Source: Dipteronia dyeriana
Lineage: Eukaryota; Streptophyta; Magnoliopsida; Sapindales; Sapindaceae
Direction of reading: 5' to 3'
DNA: 64,000 nucleotides
Assembly: GCA_032871835.1 (NCBI GenBank)
Contig: CM065297.1
Location: 37,821,098-37,885,097, forward strand
This document shows, piece by piece, positions 43,500-55,541 of the stretch. How positions within the stretch are numbered: position 1 is the stretch's first letter; each line of letters opens with the position of its first letter. The translations under genes and the position numbers were made by a program. The notes under the pieces were generated by a model, which saw only the letters and a list, made by a program, of their open reading frames with translations, had not been told where the DNA came from and made no database searches.

Positions 43500-46223
43500 G
43501 AAAGTGCTCTGCTGGAACCTCTAAATGCATAGAATAGGGCTCTTTGCCTTAGCTGCGATAATAAGCTCTCCACTCCTTCATCTAAGTCCGAAGAGATTCC
43601 AGGGACCGATTAACGTGGTTCTTAATCGACAGCTCCCAGTTGATTCGGGCTTTTTCAGTTGACTTATTCTTGACCTTAAAAAATTTGCCTTCTAAATTTT
43701 CCCTCGCTGAAATTCCTGAATGAGAAGAGCATCATAAGCAGGGGATCTTTTAAAATAATCAACCCCCTGGACTTCGAGTTCCAACCTGGCCTCCTTGGAT
43801 AGGGACTCGACCGTCAAAGCTTGGCATTCCAAGTCCTCGATCTTCTGTTCATACTCCGACTTGGACTACTCTGCTTCCAATTCGGCTTTGTGCATCGATT
43901 CCTGGGAAAAATACAATAAGTTTTGAAGTGACACAGCCTTCTCCTCTGCCAAAGAAGCTCTGTCCTCAGCCTCCACATGCTTTTCCAAACAGTGGTTGGC
44001 AAACACTTGGGCAGAGCCAACCTCCTTTTGATAAGCCGATTCAACACAAGCACGGCTATCCTCACTTTCTTTCGACTGTGCTTCAAGACGCGTTATTCGA
44101 TCGGCTTGATGTTGGTGTGTCTGAACCAGCTCAACAAACTTGGCCACCATCTACAAAGGAGTTAAATTAAAAATCTAGACCAAAAAAAAAGTTGGGAATA
44201 AAACTTACATAAGACACGCCGTTAAAAAAATTCTTAAGACGGCTCGTTAAAGAAGCTTCCCTAAAATGACTCCAGTGATCATCCTCGATCAAAGCCCGTC
44301 CAGATGACATCGCCTCCAGCATATCCTGGGGAGAAGGATAGGAAGGACCTCCCGAAGATTCAGCCCTTACATCTTCAACCTGAGGAGGGAAGGAGCCCCT
44401 TTTCAGGTAAGAAGTCTCCGCACCCGCTGATGCTTCAACATGAATGTTCGGGGGAATCACGGCCTTGGTATCTTCATCACTTGAGTCAATGAATGAAACC
44501 ACTTGAGGAACCTTTTAAGGACGAGTGGGAGAATTGATAGCTTTCCGTTTCTCAGCCCGAGAATGGTGGAAGCCAAGATCAATGAAAGATCTTCCTGTTC
44601 ATCATCCCGGAAGGACTCAAAAAGGTCAGAATCAATATTTACTTAACCTTCAGAGGTTTTATCTCCGGCACTCAACCGCTAGGTAGTAACCACAACCAGG
44701 GAGCTCGACTCACCGGGCCTCTCACCGTGACCATCACTTTACCTCACCTCATCTTCAAGTAATTTCTGAGTGTGATCAGTTGGGCCGCTCGGACCACTAG
44801 ATTCCCCTATGATCGACTTGATGACTTCCTCAGGGACATACTCAGGGATCCCTGCTTTTGCCTCTTCAGTTTCATCATCCGACTCAGGATGGGCGATACC
44901 TTCCTTGCTTTGACGAGAAGCTTCTTTTTGGCTTGCCTGAAGGATTGATTTCACTTGGCAAACCTGGACGTCGCCGACGATGTCCGAGTCATACACTTAA
45001 AATGATAAAGAGAATCAAGTCAGAATATAGAAAGCAGAATAAATCAAATAATAAGGAAAAAAATGGGTGGGAGAACCACTTACGTCGTCTGCAATAGCCT
45101 GAAATCTTGTTGAAGAAGCCAAGCTTTATCATATTCTTCTCACTGAAAAGATAAGACCTGCTCATTTTTTCCAAAGTACGCACTACAACCCGAGCAAGTC
45201 TGGTTAGTTCAGTATCAGAGAATTCAAGTTTTTTCTTGTTTCATATATCAGGGGAATAGAAAAAATGGGAAACTTTTAGCACCGTCCGAGTCTCCCCAAC
45301 CGAAAGAGTAACTTCAAGTCCAAGGTTCCCTCCGATGAAAAACAAACTGTTCTTCCAGTACTTGTTAGACGAAAGGAATCCCCATACAAAGCCCCTCTTT
45401 TAGGCATCATCGGAGGTATCAACTCCCCAAATCACTTTTGTCCCCTCAGGGACCCAGCAATCAGGCGGGTTAGACATGAGAAAATAAGTCCCTGTCCGAC
45501 CAGAATGCCTTAGTGTGTAGAAGTGCCTGGTTTCACTCGGGGAAGGCAGCAACAGGTTCATTTGACTCCATATGCACCACATGCACATCAAGATCTTGTA
45601 GCTGTTCAAAGGCAGTTGGGCTGGAGCGATCCCTGCTTCAGTCAGAAGCCAGGCAATAAACGGCTGAAGAGGAACAGTAATGCCACAACAAAGCATGGAC
45701 CCATAAATTACCACTATACCCGGGGGAGGGTTCCACGCGGCTCTGTCATCAGCAGGAGAAAGTATGATTGAGTCATTCAAGTCGAATCGAGCACGATATT
45801 TCCCGATCTCATCTTCCCCAACCACATTTGGCTCCGTGTCATACCCACTCCGGCGATCGGCAGAAAAAGAGAGACAAGATTTTTTGAACTCCTCTTCAAC
45901 GCACTTCTTATCAATAATCTGTTCCCTGATCCGGACACTGCCCGAGTTATGCTTATGAACTTTACTTTTACTTTAATGTTTCCCCATCCTCGATCGAAGA
46001 GGTACCCTGTGATCAAAAATGACAGATTCAGAACTAGATGATTCAGAACTAGATTCAGAACTAAAACGGGGGGATTTCCAGAAACAACAACATCTAAAAA
46101 ATAAGGTTCAACAGGGGGGATTTCCCCCAATAATCTACGAGCATAAGAAACCAGTTTAAAATCTCCACGATCAAGCGCTTCGAGAGCTATAGTAAAGAGT
46201 CAACGATGGGAAGTTGGATTCAT
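43500..46223 (-). pseudogene. G3 antisense ORF (putative gypsy-type transposon protein)
   Basis: Minus strand from ATG at 46223 (MNPTSHR, then a stop, then LFTIALEALDRGDFKLVSYA). 45400-45825 encodes GEDEIGKYRARFDLNDS, ITVPLQPFIAWLLTEAGIAP, AQLPLNSYKIL and NPPDCWVPEGTKVIWG, the core of the plant putative gypsy-type transposon domain. A FFNKISGYCRRRKW segment follows near 45090. Further down are a Glu/Ser-rich linker (44739-44502) and a coiled coil (44150-43866: HQHQADRITRLEAQSKESED). Gaps at 45060-44996 and 44215-44150 look like introns. Function unknown; nuclear or particle role is speculation. Confidence 0.7.
46024..46063. repeat. Short GATTCAGAACTA repeat in antisense ORF
   Basis: Three near-exact copies of GATTCAGAACTA. 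On the minus strand they code a Ser/Glu-rich stretch near the N-terminus of the antisense protein. Confidence 0.75.
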
Positions 46224-46363
46224 TAAAACTAACCTTGAGTAAAGAAACCTGATGTAAAAACTTCAATGGAGAATAGAGATTTTCTGCGTAAAGAAATCTG
46301 GGTTGGAAAATTTCTGGTTTGAGTCTCTGAGAATAAACCAGGGCAACTCCGTTCAGCGGAGCA

Positions 46364-46369
46364 TTTAAA
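46364..46369 (-). promoter_or_regulatory. TATA-like box for G3 antisense ORF
   Basis: TTTAAA in CATTTAAATGG starts 141 bp upstream of the antisense ATG at 46223, the same spacing as in G1. Confidence 0.5.
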
Positions 46370-46599
46370 TGGATAAAAGCACAAGACCCTAGGATCTCAA
46401 AAAGCGGGAAAAATCAAATATAGGTTTGATGATGTAGACGGCGCACTAGGGGACGCGTAGGTCATTTCTCATAAATGGTATCAAGAAATGAAGCGATAGA
46501 GGACACGTGTTAATAGAAGAACTGACTAAGACCGTCAGGACTCCAAAACGTCGCAATCTTGAGATCTCACGTGAGGAGGTAAATTGAATTACATGGTCA

Positions 46600-47614
46600 C
46601 CATTAAGACACAACATTATGGAAATACATTTACTCTGGCGTTAATAAGACAAAAAAAAATTGAAGTTGATTAAAATACTTTTGCCTGGAACGAAACCCTA
46701 TTTGTCAAAAATATTTTAAGGGGTTTTATCATATGTAAATTTTATTAGATGTACACGTCATTGACAAATAGGATAAAATTGCCAGATGAACATCCAAATA
46801 GGCATTCAAAAAATATCCCGAAAGATATCTCTAAAGAAGAGGAACCTGAGTAAATATAAAAAAAGTATAAAGCAAAACCTACTCGGGATCACTTGACGTC
46901 ATATTCTACTCGGTATCATTTAACGTCGCTTGGGGTTAGCCGACGTCATGTTCTACTTGGGATCATATGACATCATTCGGGACTAGCTAACATCATGTTC
47001 TACTCGGGACAAACTTGAAGAAACCCGAATAAAGAAGCCAAGCACATAACTCGCACACGAACCAAGAATCATGTTACATTACGTGAAGATATCCGCGTAG
47101 AAGAAGAATTCTAAGATGAATAGAAACAGGAAAAAGGTTCCAAATTAGGCAACAATTTTATTTCTTCAAAAAGATTACGCATTTATAAGGAAATAAGTCC
47201 TAACTGGACTATATCACTAGAGTCCCATTCAATCTCTCTACAAATCTCCGAAATAGGAAAGAAGACAAACAACTCCAAACAAGTAACCAATTGTAATTAA
47301 ATACAAGAATCTTTCATTACTTGAACAGAAAGGATTAGGGTTCTATGTACATATAAATAGACCCATAATCTCGTCATGAAGATAGATAGCAATATATAGA
47401 GAGAAAAAAGAGAGATCGAGAGTTGTAAATCTTTTTCAATATTGGATTTTGGCTCGGTTGTTTTTTCAACCACCCGTGGACATTTCTCCGGTCATCGGAG
47501 TTTTACCACGTAAAACTTGTGTCCAATTACTTTCTCCTACTCTTTCTCTTTGAAATCACAGCTAAAATCCAATGTTGTTGATTTTTCTCACACATCCAGA
47601 AATTGACATCAACA
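46600..47614 (+). repeat. G3 3' LTR (approximate)
   Basis: It ends near ATTGACATCAACA (47614) after a pyrimidine-rich segment; the left edge is not clear. TATAAATAG at 47352-47360 is a good TATA box with a short downstream leader. No second copy exists in the window to fix the boundaries. Confidence 0.5.
47352..47360 (+). promoter_or_regulatory. TATA box in G3 LTR
   Basis: TATAAATAG in context CATATAAATAGACCC, about 260 bp before the LTR end. Confidence 0.6.
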
Positions 47615-47877
47615 ACTAGTATGTTTTTAATATTAGAAGATATATTTTTAAAAAGATATGTATCTTGTTAATACAAATATATATATTTAACACAACAAGG
47701 ATATAGACTCAATGTGTCATTGAACAAAAAGCACCAAGCAAAAAAACAAAGAAAAACCTAGAAGGTCTAGGTTAATTTTCGGCCAAAGAAAGAAAGTATT
47801 TATTTCTAGGTGGCCGCCGAACACAACAAGAAGAAAAGAAGTTTTCTTCAAGACGCTTCATCCACCTTAGTTTCTTA
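47615..47877. other. Unassigned AT-rich spacer
   Basis: Lies between the G3 LTR and the Y-D LTR. No ORF or family match seen. Confidence 0.4.
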
Positions 47878-50108
47878 TATAGGGAAAAATCAATTCAAAA
47901 CACGGCGGAAGCGTAAAGTTAGGTTTTTGTATATTTTAAAACAATTCCCTTTAAAAGGAAAAACCTTAACCCTAGATTAATTGACATATATTTAAAGTAT
48001 CGTACCTTTTTCTCGAGACGATTGAACTAACGTCGAATTAAATCTGTAAAATCTTCCAATCCAATCACGAACATGAATCACCCATGAGTGTGGGCTCTCT
48101 TTCTTTAAATTCTGTACCTGAGGATGGAAACAAACAAAATCTCTTTCTTTAGAAGAAAAACAAAGAACGTTACGTCACTTGTGAATTATCAATCTATTTA
48201 ATTGAAACTCACGTGAACTCGATTCGATATTTTTACACAAAACCCTTTTGATGTAAAGGACACTAGTGCACTATCAAAAGCAAAAACATTTCCCTTTTCT
48301 CTTCTCCATGGCCGAACTCTATACACATTATCTATGAGTTGGCCGAATTTTGTCTAGAGTAAAAACTATTTTTTTTTCTCTCAAAATTCAAACATGGCCC
48401 AATTCTCTCTCATAAAAACCTTATCCTTGGATGAATTGTATATGGAGATATATATAGGTTCTCAAATCCGTTCCTAAAGAGGATTTATTTGGTGGCAAGA
48501 ATCCTCTCCCTAGGTGGATTTACTTGGTGACAAAGAATCTCTTTCAAAAAAAGATTACTTTTAAACACCAAGACTTCTAATCCAATTCAAACAGTGTATT
48601 TATTCAATAACCAATTATTGAATATAATTAAATTGTGACTATATTAAAACTTCCTAATTTGACTGATTGTCAATTAGAGTTTTAGTAGAAATCAAAAACT
48701 TCATAATTTGACTAGATAAATAATTTTTTTTTATTTATCTACTTGTCAAATATAGTATTTGATACTTATCATATTACCAACAATAATATGACTTTAAGAG
48801 ACCATCTTCTGCTAGACAAAATATTTTGACTTTTAATTTAACAATTAAATAATTAATTAATTTCTATTTAATTAAATAATATATATATATATAAGGCTAT
48901 TATATAGTCCTATGCCACCCAAGCTATATAAATATGGGCCGAATATTGTTTTTATTATTATTTTATTAAATCCATTGGACTTTAATAAAAGGTCCACATG
49001 TGAACTAGACCCATTCTTACTAAAAGTAACAAGTCCACATACCTTTATGCAATTTTAGATGGACCCATAAATTGGTCCGGAAGAATATATTAAGTGGTCC
49101 AAGCAAGTTCGTGTGAATTAGGGAACCTAATCACAATCAACAAATGATTCACTTAGGTCTGATCTATTAATTTTAGTTCATTCCACTAAAGAACTAAAAT
49201 TGAACTATTAATTAAAGATACAATAAGTTAATATTCCTCATTCATATCTTAGTATACTTAATGGAGAAAGTGTATCCTTGTGAAAAAATGCCAGTAATCG
49301 CCAAGAGCTCATAGACCGCATATAGCTCTCCAAGTTACCATATTTACTCATATGACCACATTTTCAACTTAGATATTTCGACTTGTCCAGAAGCATGTTT
49401 AAATAGACACTATTGAAAACTTAATTTTATGATTTAATATCCAATAACTCAAAATATACATATGATGATATTCTACTCTAATTTCATAAATGGAGTCATG
49501 ATGTCAATATCTATAAAAGAAGTCCTCTATCGATTAATAAACGAATACCACCAAACTATCAAGGATAGACTATGCTATATAATCGTACTCATTGATAGCT
49601 CAAATGATAACAATTGCATCCATAAGTCCATCATTTATCTCAGGATTGAGATAGACTCTCCGATTTTCTTCAAGTGAAAACTTTTATCCATTGACGGTTC
49701 TGGATAAAGTATTTCAGTGCGATCCTATTCAATGCACCAGTGCACTAGATTATTTTGCCCAAAGACACCACACTTTGATGATTTAGACTCATCATATCAA
49801 ATTTGATCCCACTCAAATGCTAGCAAAAGAATCTACAACTTTGACAAGAAAAAGGCGCCCAACCTTTTTCTTAAGTTATGAATATTATTCAAGACTAACT
49901 AAAGAATTGTGTCTACCTCATACATATCCAGATGTACGAACAATTCTTCTTTACTCATAGTCTTTTCACCCTATGATTATTTACTTTGACAATTACAATA
50001 ATTAAACTATAAATGGTATAAGATTTGTTAAACTAGAAATCACTTTATTAAAATGAAAAGATTGTCAAAAAGATTGTTACACTCTTGCTATCGAGCATAT
50101 TCTTAACA
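47878..50108 (-). repeat. Y-D 3' LTR
   Basis: It starts TATAGGGAAAAA (TGTAGGG with one change) and ends ATTCTTAACA directly before the reversed purine tract. Length is 2231 bp. It lacks the ~160 bp duplication seen at 15650 and 25540, so it belongs to the shorter LTR form. The CTTAACGTTAAG palindrome is mutated here (near 49420). Confidence 0.85.
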
Positions 50109-50122
50109 ATCCCCCACTTGCT
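50109..50122 (-). promoter_or_regulatory. Polypurine tract, Y copy D
   Basis: ATCCCCCACTTGCT (minus strand AGCAAGTGGGGGAT) adjoins the LTR. It is the best purine tract of the Y copies. Confidence 0.8.
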
Positions 50123-50123
50123 C

Positions 50124-50760
50124 TATAGCAAATGTGTCATATCTCTTATCCTCAAATTCTCCACGTGCCCGTCAAATTTTTTTTGTGGAAGAGCCTTTGT
50201 GAAGAGATCTGCTAGATTATCTAGTGACGTGATCTTGGTTATCGTCAGTTCTCCCCTATGCATAATTTCCCTTAAAAGGTGATACTTTCTTTCAATGCCT
50301 TTTCCTCTCTTATGACTTCTTGGTTCTCTCGAATTAGCCACTGCTCCACTATTGTCACAATAGTTATTGATCTACTTATTCACTCCAGGAACCACTTCCA
50401 AGTCAATCAAGAATTGATGGAGCCAGACAGCCTCTTTAGGAGCTTCATATGCGACCACATACTCAGCTTCCTTAGTGGAATCAACAATACAAGATTTCTT
50501 GATACTCATCCATATGACTACCCCTTCTCCAAGTGAAAAGACAGATCCTGATGTTGATCTTCTAGAGTCAGAATCCGATTGGAAATCAAAATTTGTAGAC
50601 CTAACGAGAATTAAATCCCCTTTAGAGTATAGAAGCATATAATCTCTCGTTCTCCTAAAATACTTGAAAATACTTTTGGCTATCATTCAGTGACCAGGAC
50701 AAGGTTTTGATTGAAACTTGTTACCTATACCAACAACAAAACAAATATCTGGTCTAGTCC
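50124..50760 (-). pseudogene. Y-D RNase H
   Basis: Minus-strand 50686-50372 encodes YFRRTRDYMLLYSKGDLILV, DFQSDSDSRRSTSGSVFSLG (first Asp), VDSTKEAEYVVAYEAPKEAV (Glu) and WLHQFLIDLEVVPG. The frame then shifts and 50341-50123 encodes ANSREPRSHKRGKGIERKYH and ITSLDNLADLFTKALP. The middle block with the second catalytic Asp (YCDNSGA-type) falls at the frame change near 50350. Compared with copies A and B it has few stops. Confidence 0.82.
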
Positions 50761-51760
50761 ACATTGCATAAATAAGACTCTCAACTACCGAGACATATGG
50801 ACCTACTCATGAATTGCTCTTCTTGCCCATTCTTACAAACTTGTTCCTTAGAAAGTTTGATTCCATGTCTGAAAGGTAACATACCTTTCCTGGAATCTTG
50901 CATTGAAAATCTAGACAAGATTTTATCTATGTATAAAGATTGGGATAAGGTAATCGTTCTATTCCTTCTATCCCTTATGACTTGGATACCAAGAATACAA
51001 CTTGCTTCTCCTAAGTCCTTCATATCAAATTGTTTTGCTAACCATTCTTTAACAGATGTCAATACACCTACATCATTTCTGATGAGTAATATATCATCAG
51101 CAAAAAGAACTAGGAAAACCATTTGTCACCTTTAATTCTTTTGTATACACATGGTTTGTCAAGGTTTTAAATAAATCCAAAACTTATCACAGCTTGATCG
51201 AACCTTAGTTTCCAGTATCTGGATGCTTGCTTTAATCCATATATGGATCATTGCAACTTGCTTACCTTTTCCTTTTGGCCCTTTCCATTGAATCCGTTTG
51301 GTTACATCATATAGATGCTTTCGTCAAGACTTCCATTAAAGAAAGCTGTCTTGAGGTCCATTTTTGAAATCTTCCAATCAAGAGATACCGTAATGGATAA
51401 GTGTATCCTAATGTATTTAAGCACGGCCACATGAGAGAAGGTTTCCTCAAAATCGATACCTTTCTTCTTGTGTAACCTTTAGCTACTAATCTAGCTTTAA
51501 AGGTTTCCACTTTTCCATCCATTCCTCTCATCCTCTTGTATACCCACTTGCACCCAATGGGTTTTATTCCTTTAGACAAGTCCACAAGAGACCAAACTTT
51601 GCTTTTGAACATAGATTCAATTTCATATTGCATTACCTTTTGCCAATGGCGACAATCAACATCTTCCATGGCTTCCTTGTATGTGTAGGGATCATCATCA
51701 TCCGGGAGATTCTCTACTGAATCTCCTAGACCGATGTATCATGCGGGTTGTCTACTAACC
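50761..51760 (-). pseudogene. Y-D reverse transcriptase (FADD variant)
   Basis: Minus-strand 51669-51430 encodes VDCRHWQKVMQYEIESMF, KPIGCKWVYKRMRGMDGK and FKARLVAKGYT, then shifts frame. 51122-50781 encodes VLFADDILLIRNDVG, FDMKDLGEASCILGIQVIRD, LYIDKILSRFSMQDSRKGML and PFRHGIKLSKEQV. The catalytic motif at 51093-51104 reads FADD where copy A has YVDD and copy B YIDD. Both Asp are kept, but the two preceding residues are changed, which is unusual. Part of the palm and the TAFLNG block are frameshifted (51430-51300). Confidence 0.82.
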
Positions 51761-52750
51761 CTCCCACTATGATGAAGAATGATATAATGTTGATCTTGTG
51801 TTGGTACGGTACTTGCAATTGGGCTAGGTTGTGAAACCTCTTGTGGAATTGTATCTCTTGAAAGCTCATTCAGGAAAATTCTACTTTTAGGTACAAAATT
51901 ATTCATATAGCCATCTTACAAAAAAATAGAATTTGTCAAAACAAATACTTTGTTATTAGAAGGACTATAAAAATAATATATTTTGGTTCCTTTTGGATAC
52001 CCTACAAATATGCATGTTTCTGAACAGGACTCCATCTTTTTCTATCTTTCCTTTTAACATGTGTGTAAGACATCAAAATACCCTTAAGTGTTGTAAACTA
52101 GGCTTTCGCCCAGTTCACAACTCATGGAGTGTTTTAGGAACCGACTTATATGGTACATCGTTTAGAATGTACATAGCGGTTTGTAAAGCATATACCCAAA
52201 AAGAATTAGGGAGTATTGAATAACTGAATATAGACCTAACCATGTCCAAAAAAGTTTTATTTCTCCTTTCTGCCACACCATTTTTTTGAGGTGTACCTGG
52301 CATAGAAAAATGTGAAATTATCTCATTATCAATAAGATATTGTCAAAACTTACAAGATAGATATTCTCCACCACAATCAGACGTTAAGATTTCTATGTGT
52401 TTCTTAAGCTGAATTTCTACTTCAGCTTTAAGTGCTTTGAACATGTCAAAAGCATCCAACTTATGTCTCATGGGATACACATAGCCAAATCTCGACTAAT
52501 CATCCATGAAAGTGATGAAGTACTCATATCCACCTCTGCCTTGAATGCTCATAGGACCACACATATCAGTGTGTATCAATCATAAACATTCAGTGACTAT
52601 TGTGCCTTTGATCATGAAAGACCTTTTGGTTATCTTACCTTCCAAACAAGATTCACAAGTTGATAAATCATCAACCTTTAAGTCTCTTAAAGGTCTATCA
52701 CTAACCAATCTTTTGATTCTATCAAGGTTAATATGACCTAGGAGCAAATC
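51761..52750 (-). pseudogene. Y-D integrase core
   Basis: The catalytic triad is complete: Asp in HTDMCGP (52565-52567), Asp in SDCGGEYL (52377-52379) and Glu in NGVAERRN (52268-52270), the last two 36 codons apart (DD35E). 52303-52115 is open with PGTPQKNGVAERRNKTFLDM, LPNSFWVYALQTAMYILND and KSVPKTLHEL. Stops interrupt elsewhere (for example after GTIVTECL near 52588 and in the CGGEYLSCKF region). The C-terminal linker to RT (51900-51770) is decayed. Confidence 0.82.
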
Positions 52751-53090
52751 TCATATGTAGGTTTCATCTTTTGATAATTTTACTCTTTTATGATTATGTT
52801 GCATTAATTCCTTGTCTAACAAGTGAGAGATATTTCTATGCAAGTAGAATAAACCATTTTCCAATGTACCTTTACAAACAAATTTGTTATGCCTACTAAT
52901 AATAAAACCTTTATTAAAAGTAACTGAATATCCAAACTTATTTAAACAAGAAACCGAAATTGAATTACTCATGAATTGTGGTACGTAATAAATGTTTATT
53001 AAATCTAAATGGCAACTAGAATCTAGATTGACTCTAATATCTCCCACTGCATTGGTAGACACCAACACAAGTTGTCATTATTATTAATTC
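52751..53090 (-). pseudogene. Y-D post-protease region and integrase zinc-domain start
   Basis: Minus-strand 53068-52751 encodes LVSTNAVGDIRVNLDSSCHL, INIYYVPQFMSNSISVSCLN, KFVCKGTLENGLFYLHRNIS and KRVKLSKDETY. It matches copy B residue by residue in most places. The LWHLRLGH-type zinc motif follows in a broken frame at ~52740. The protease D-S/T-G is absent upstream, replaced by a short Asn-rich junction shared with copy B. Confidence 0.78.
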
Positions 53091-53795
53091 TATTTCTTTC
53101 CTGAAACCCCTTATAGTTAGGCCCAAGTTGATTTTTCTTCTGTTTTTTTTTTTACTTTCTTACATATCTTAACAATAGCAACTTTGCTAACCATATGAAT
53201 CTCTTAACCTTTGCCTTTCATAAGGATTTTATTAGTGCTTTGAACATCTTGCATTAGGCCTTGTAAGGTGTATTCAATATTTTTCAAGTTGTTTTCCAAC
53301 TTGAAATGAACAAAGGAATCCAACAGTGAGTTGGCAATCATGTCAAATTTCATCTCACCATTGAGTTCAACAATGTTGAGATGAGCTATAACGTTCATCA
53401 TGTGATTTTTCTCATCCTGTTCAGGCTTCATCATAAGATTCATGAAACCAGTCACTGCCTCTCTCTTAGTCATCCTAAAGTTCGTAGCAAACATCTCCTC
53501 CAAAGACATCATCATAACGGCAACAGTCTCCATTCCTTCATGTTATCATTGCAACACGTCAGAGATGGTGGCCATAATGTGTCATTTGGCCATCACATCT
53601 GAAGTCTTCCACTGCTGATACTCATCTCTTTGCTCCTCAGTAGATTCATTAGTAGGAGTTTGGTGGTTTAGTTGTAGATAGAATGAACTTATGTTTTTCA
53701 GCTTTAAACAACAACCCAATTTTCCTTTTCCATGTGACATAATTATCATCAGTTAAAATATTATCTTTTAGGATGTTGATTAAGGATGGGGTCAT
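53091..53795 (-). pseudogene. Y-D gag
   Basis: The ATG at 53795 opens MTPSLINILKDN, LTDDNYVTWKRKIGLLFKAE and KHKFIL. After a frameshift near 53650 the match resumes at 53533-53204 with MFATNFRMTKREAVTGFMNL, MKPEQDEKNHMMNVIAHLNI and ENNLKNIEYTLQGLMQDVQS. This is the most complete gag of the Y copies. The basic linker follows (VAIVKICKKVKKKTEEK), but the zinc knuckle is missing. The next recognisable part is the post-protease region. Confidence 0.8.
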
Positions 53796-54543
53796 GATTT
53801 CCTTATAATAAAAGAAATTATATAAGTAAACAATCATGATATAGCACTTTTGAATACTTATCTTGAATTAAATAAAATAATTCAATTGTAAAATGTAATG
53901 GTGATCCAACAACCATAAATGTCACGCCTCCTTTAGGAGTTCACACCATCTACTAGTTAGACTAGGTCCCACCTAATTGTTAACATAACAACCAATGTTT
54001 TCAATTTTAGCCTTACAATTTTATTAACAAGAACTCTTGAGAGGGTATTAATAAAATCACATTGAGTTTGTTGCCAAGTTATCGACCTTCAGTATATTTC
54101 CTCATGAATATTCCTCCTTTGGGAATATATTGTTTGGGTTAATTGTCTAGTCTATTTGTGTAAGGAAGTATCTTGCTAAATTCCATTCATGAATACCCCT
54201 TGGAGGGTTATAACATGAAACAAAAATCTGAACAAAACTAGGAGGCCGTAGGTGTTCCGAAAAACCTTCTCCCACTCAATAGTTTAAGCTGTGTGATTGA
54301 ATTCCATAGAATGATTTACCAAGTTATCTAGATGCCAATTAGATATCTAAACCATTCAATGCATGTTCATGCCAAAAGTGATATATGAGTGACACTCCTA
54401 TTCTATATGACATGTAATCAAACATTTACAAACATTGCAATATTTAAAAAAATATAAATAGCTACAATTTTGGTCCATCCTAGGAAAGCAAGTAAATTAC
54501 ATGTGTCTTGGAATACAAAAACTCTTTTCTTTGTGAACAGTCT

Positions 54544-54696
54544 TCACACGACCATCATCCTTTTGGACACCCTCGGCTGTCTCCCATAGTTGTGCGCACC
54601 CCTTAGCTCCATAAAGGGCTGTCGTGCACAACCCGTGGGATCCAGAGTTTCAATGTGCAGCCCTAGGCATCCATGGGGCTGCCATGCACAGCCCAT
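54544..54696 (-). CDS. Candidate small leader ORF, Y copy D (50 codons)
   Basis: The minus-strand ATG at 54696 begins MGCAWQPHGCLGLHIETLDP, with later GAHNYGRQPRVSKR, aligning to the leader ORFs at 12335 and 19615. It is preceded by CCG as in both others. It ends earlier and is the most diverged. The ATG lies 525 bp from the primer site, against 513 in A and B. Function unknown. Confidence 0.3.
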   Translation of the reverse strand: MGCAWQPHGCLGLHIETLDPTGCARQPFMELRGAHNYGRQPRVSKRMMVV

Positions 54697-55034
54697 GCCA
54701 CAACAATAGTGGCTCATGCTTATTCGCACGCACGATTATTGCTATGGCGTGCACAGTTCCAAACTTGTTTCGGTTGCTCCCAATTCTTCAAACCTTTAAG
54801 CCTTCGATACTTGAATGTATTACATAATAATTTTAAATAATAAAATACTGTAGTTTTTTTTAATTAAAACTACTGTAGCATTTTTAATACAATAACAAAA
54901 TAAAATAAAAAAACTTAGCAACTACCAAGAAGGAAATTATGGCAATGATAGGCCACTTTTCTTGCTACAATCTCAAAACAAAAATACATTGAAATTCTAT
55001 GACCAAAATAGAGTAATAACAATCCGCATATTAA

Positions 55035-55037
<3 letters not shown>

Positions 55038-55081
<44 letters not shown>
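55038..55081. repeat. (AT)n microsatellite in Y leader D
   Basis: A pure AT run of ~44 bp, ~140 bp from the primer site. Confidence 0.95.
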
Positions 55082-55083
<2 letters not shown>

Positions 55084-55203
55084 ATACATCCAATGTAAAT
55101 ATATATGTGAATACCTAGAGTGTCATCTCTTTCTAAAACATGCATATTAACAATAAAAAGAAAAATATTCATGTATATATACATAAGTTAGTCAAGGGTA
55201 CAA

Positions 55204-55220
55204 CCAGGCTTTGATACCAA
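55204..55220 (-). promoter_or_regulatory. Primer-binding site (methionine tRNA), Y copy D
   Basis: Minus strand TTGGTATCAAAGCCTGG, next to LTR end TGTAGGG. It matches the initiator-Met complement TGGTATCAGAGC with one G-to-A change. Confidence 0.8.
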
Positions 55221-55221
55221 G

Positions 55222-55541
55222 TGTAGGGAAAAATCGATTCAAAAACGTGGCGGAAGTGTAAAATTAGGGTTTGATATATTTAAAAAATTTCCCTTTAATA
55301 GAAAGAATCTTAACCCTTGATTAATTGGCGTATATTAAAAGTATCGTACCTTTTTTTCGTGATGATTGAATTAGCACCGAATTGAAACCGTAAGATCTTC
55401 TAATCCAATCACGAACGTGAATTACCTAGAAGTGTGGGCTCCCTTTCTTTTAATTGTATACTTGAGGATGGAAACAAACAAAATCTTCTTCTTTGTTAGT
55501 AACTATTATCCTCCAAGAGAAAACCCAAGAACGTCCGGTCA
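55222..55541 (-). repeat. Y-D 5' LTR, last ~320 bp only
   Basis: It starts TGTAGGGAAAAATCG and follows the Y LTR end (telo-box at ~55264) until GAACGTCCGGTCAT near 55541, where it changes to a pyrimidine-rich sequence. The rest of the LTR is lost, so target duplications cannot be compared. Confidence 0.8.

Larger units (their letters stand above)
40001..47614 (+). mobile_element. G3: 3' part of a second, less decayed Tat-type gypsy
   Basis: Order: RNase H, second RNase H, integrase, tandem repeats, antisense ORF, LTR. It has the same layout as G1 but is better preserved and clearly diverged. Its left edge is fused to truncated G2 integrase. No 5' part is present. Confidence 0.75.
53796..55203 (-). 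other. Y copy D leader
   Basis: It mirrors leaders A and B: AT run at 55038-55081, GC-rich block at ~54545-54750 with the small ORF, and an ACCCCTTGGAGGGTTAT-type block near 54196. Primer-to-gag distance is ~1426 bp. Confidence 0.75.
47878..55541 (-). mobile_element. Y copy D: nearly complete minus-strand Y retrotransposon
   Basis: Right to left: truncated 5' LTR, primer site, 1.4 kb leader, gag, post-protease region, integrase, RT, RNase H, purine tract and full-length 3' LTR. It is the most complete Y copy, and its orientation is opposite to the tandem array. The protease active site is missing at the same join as in copy B. Confidence 0.85.
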
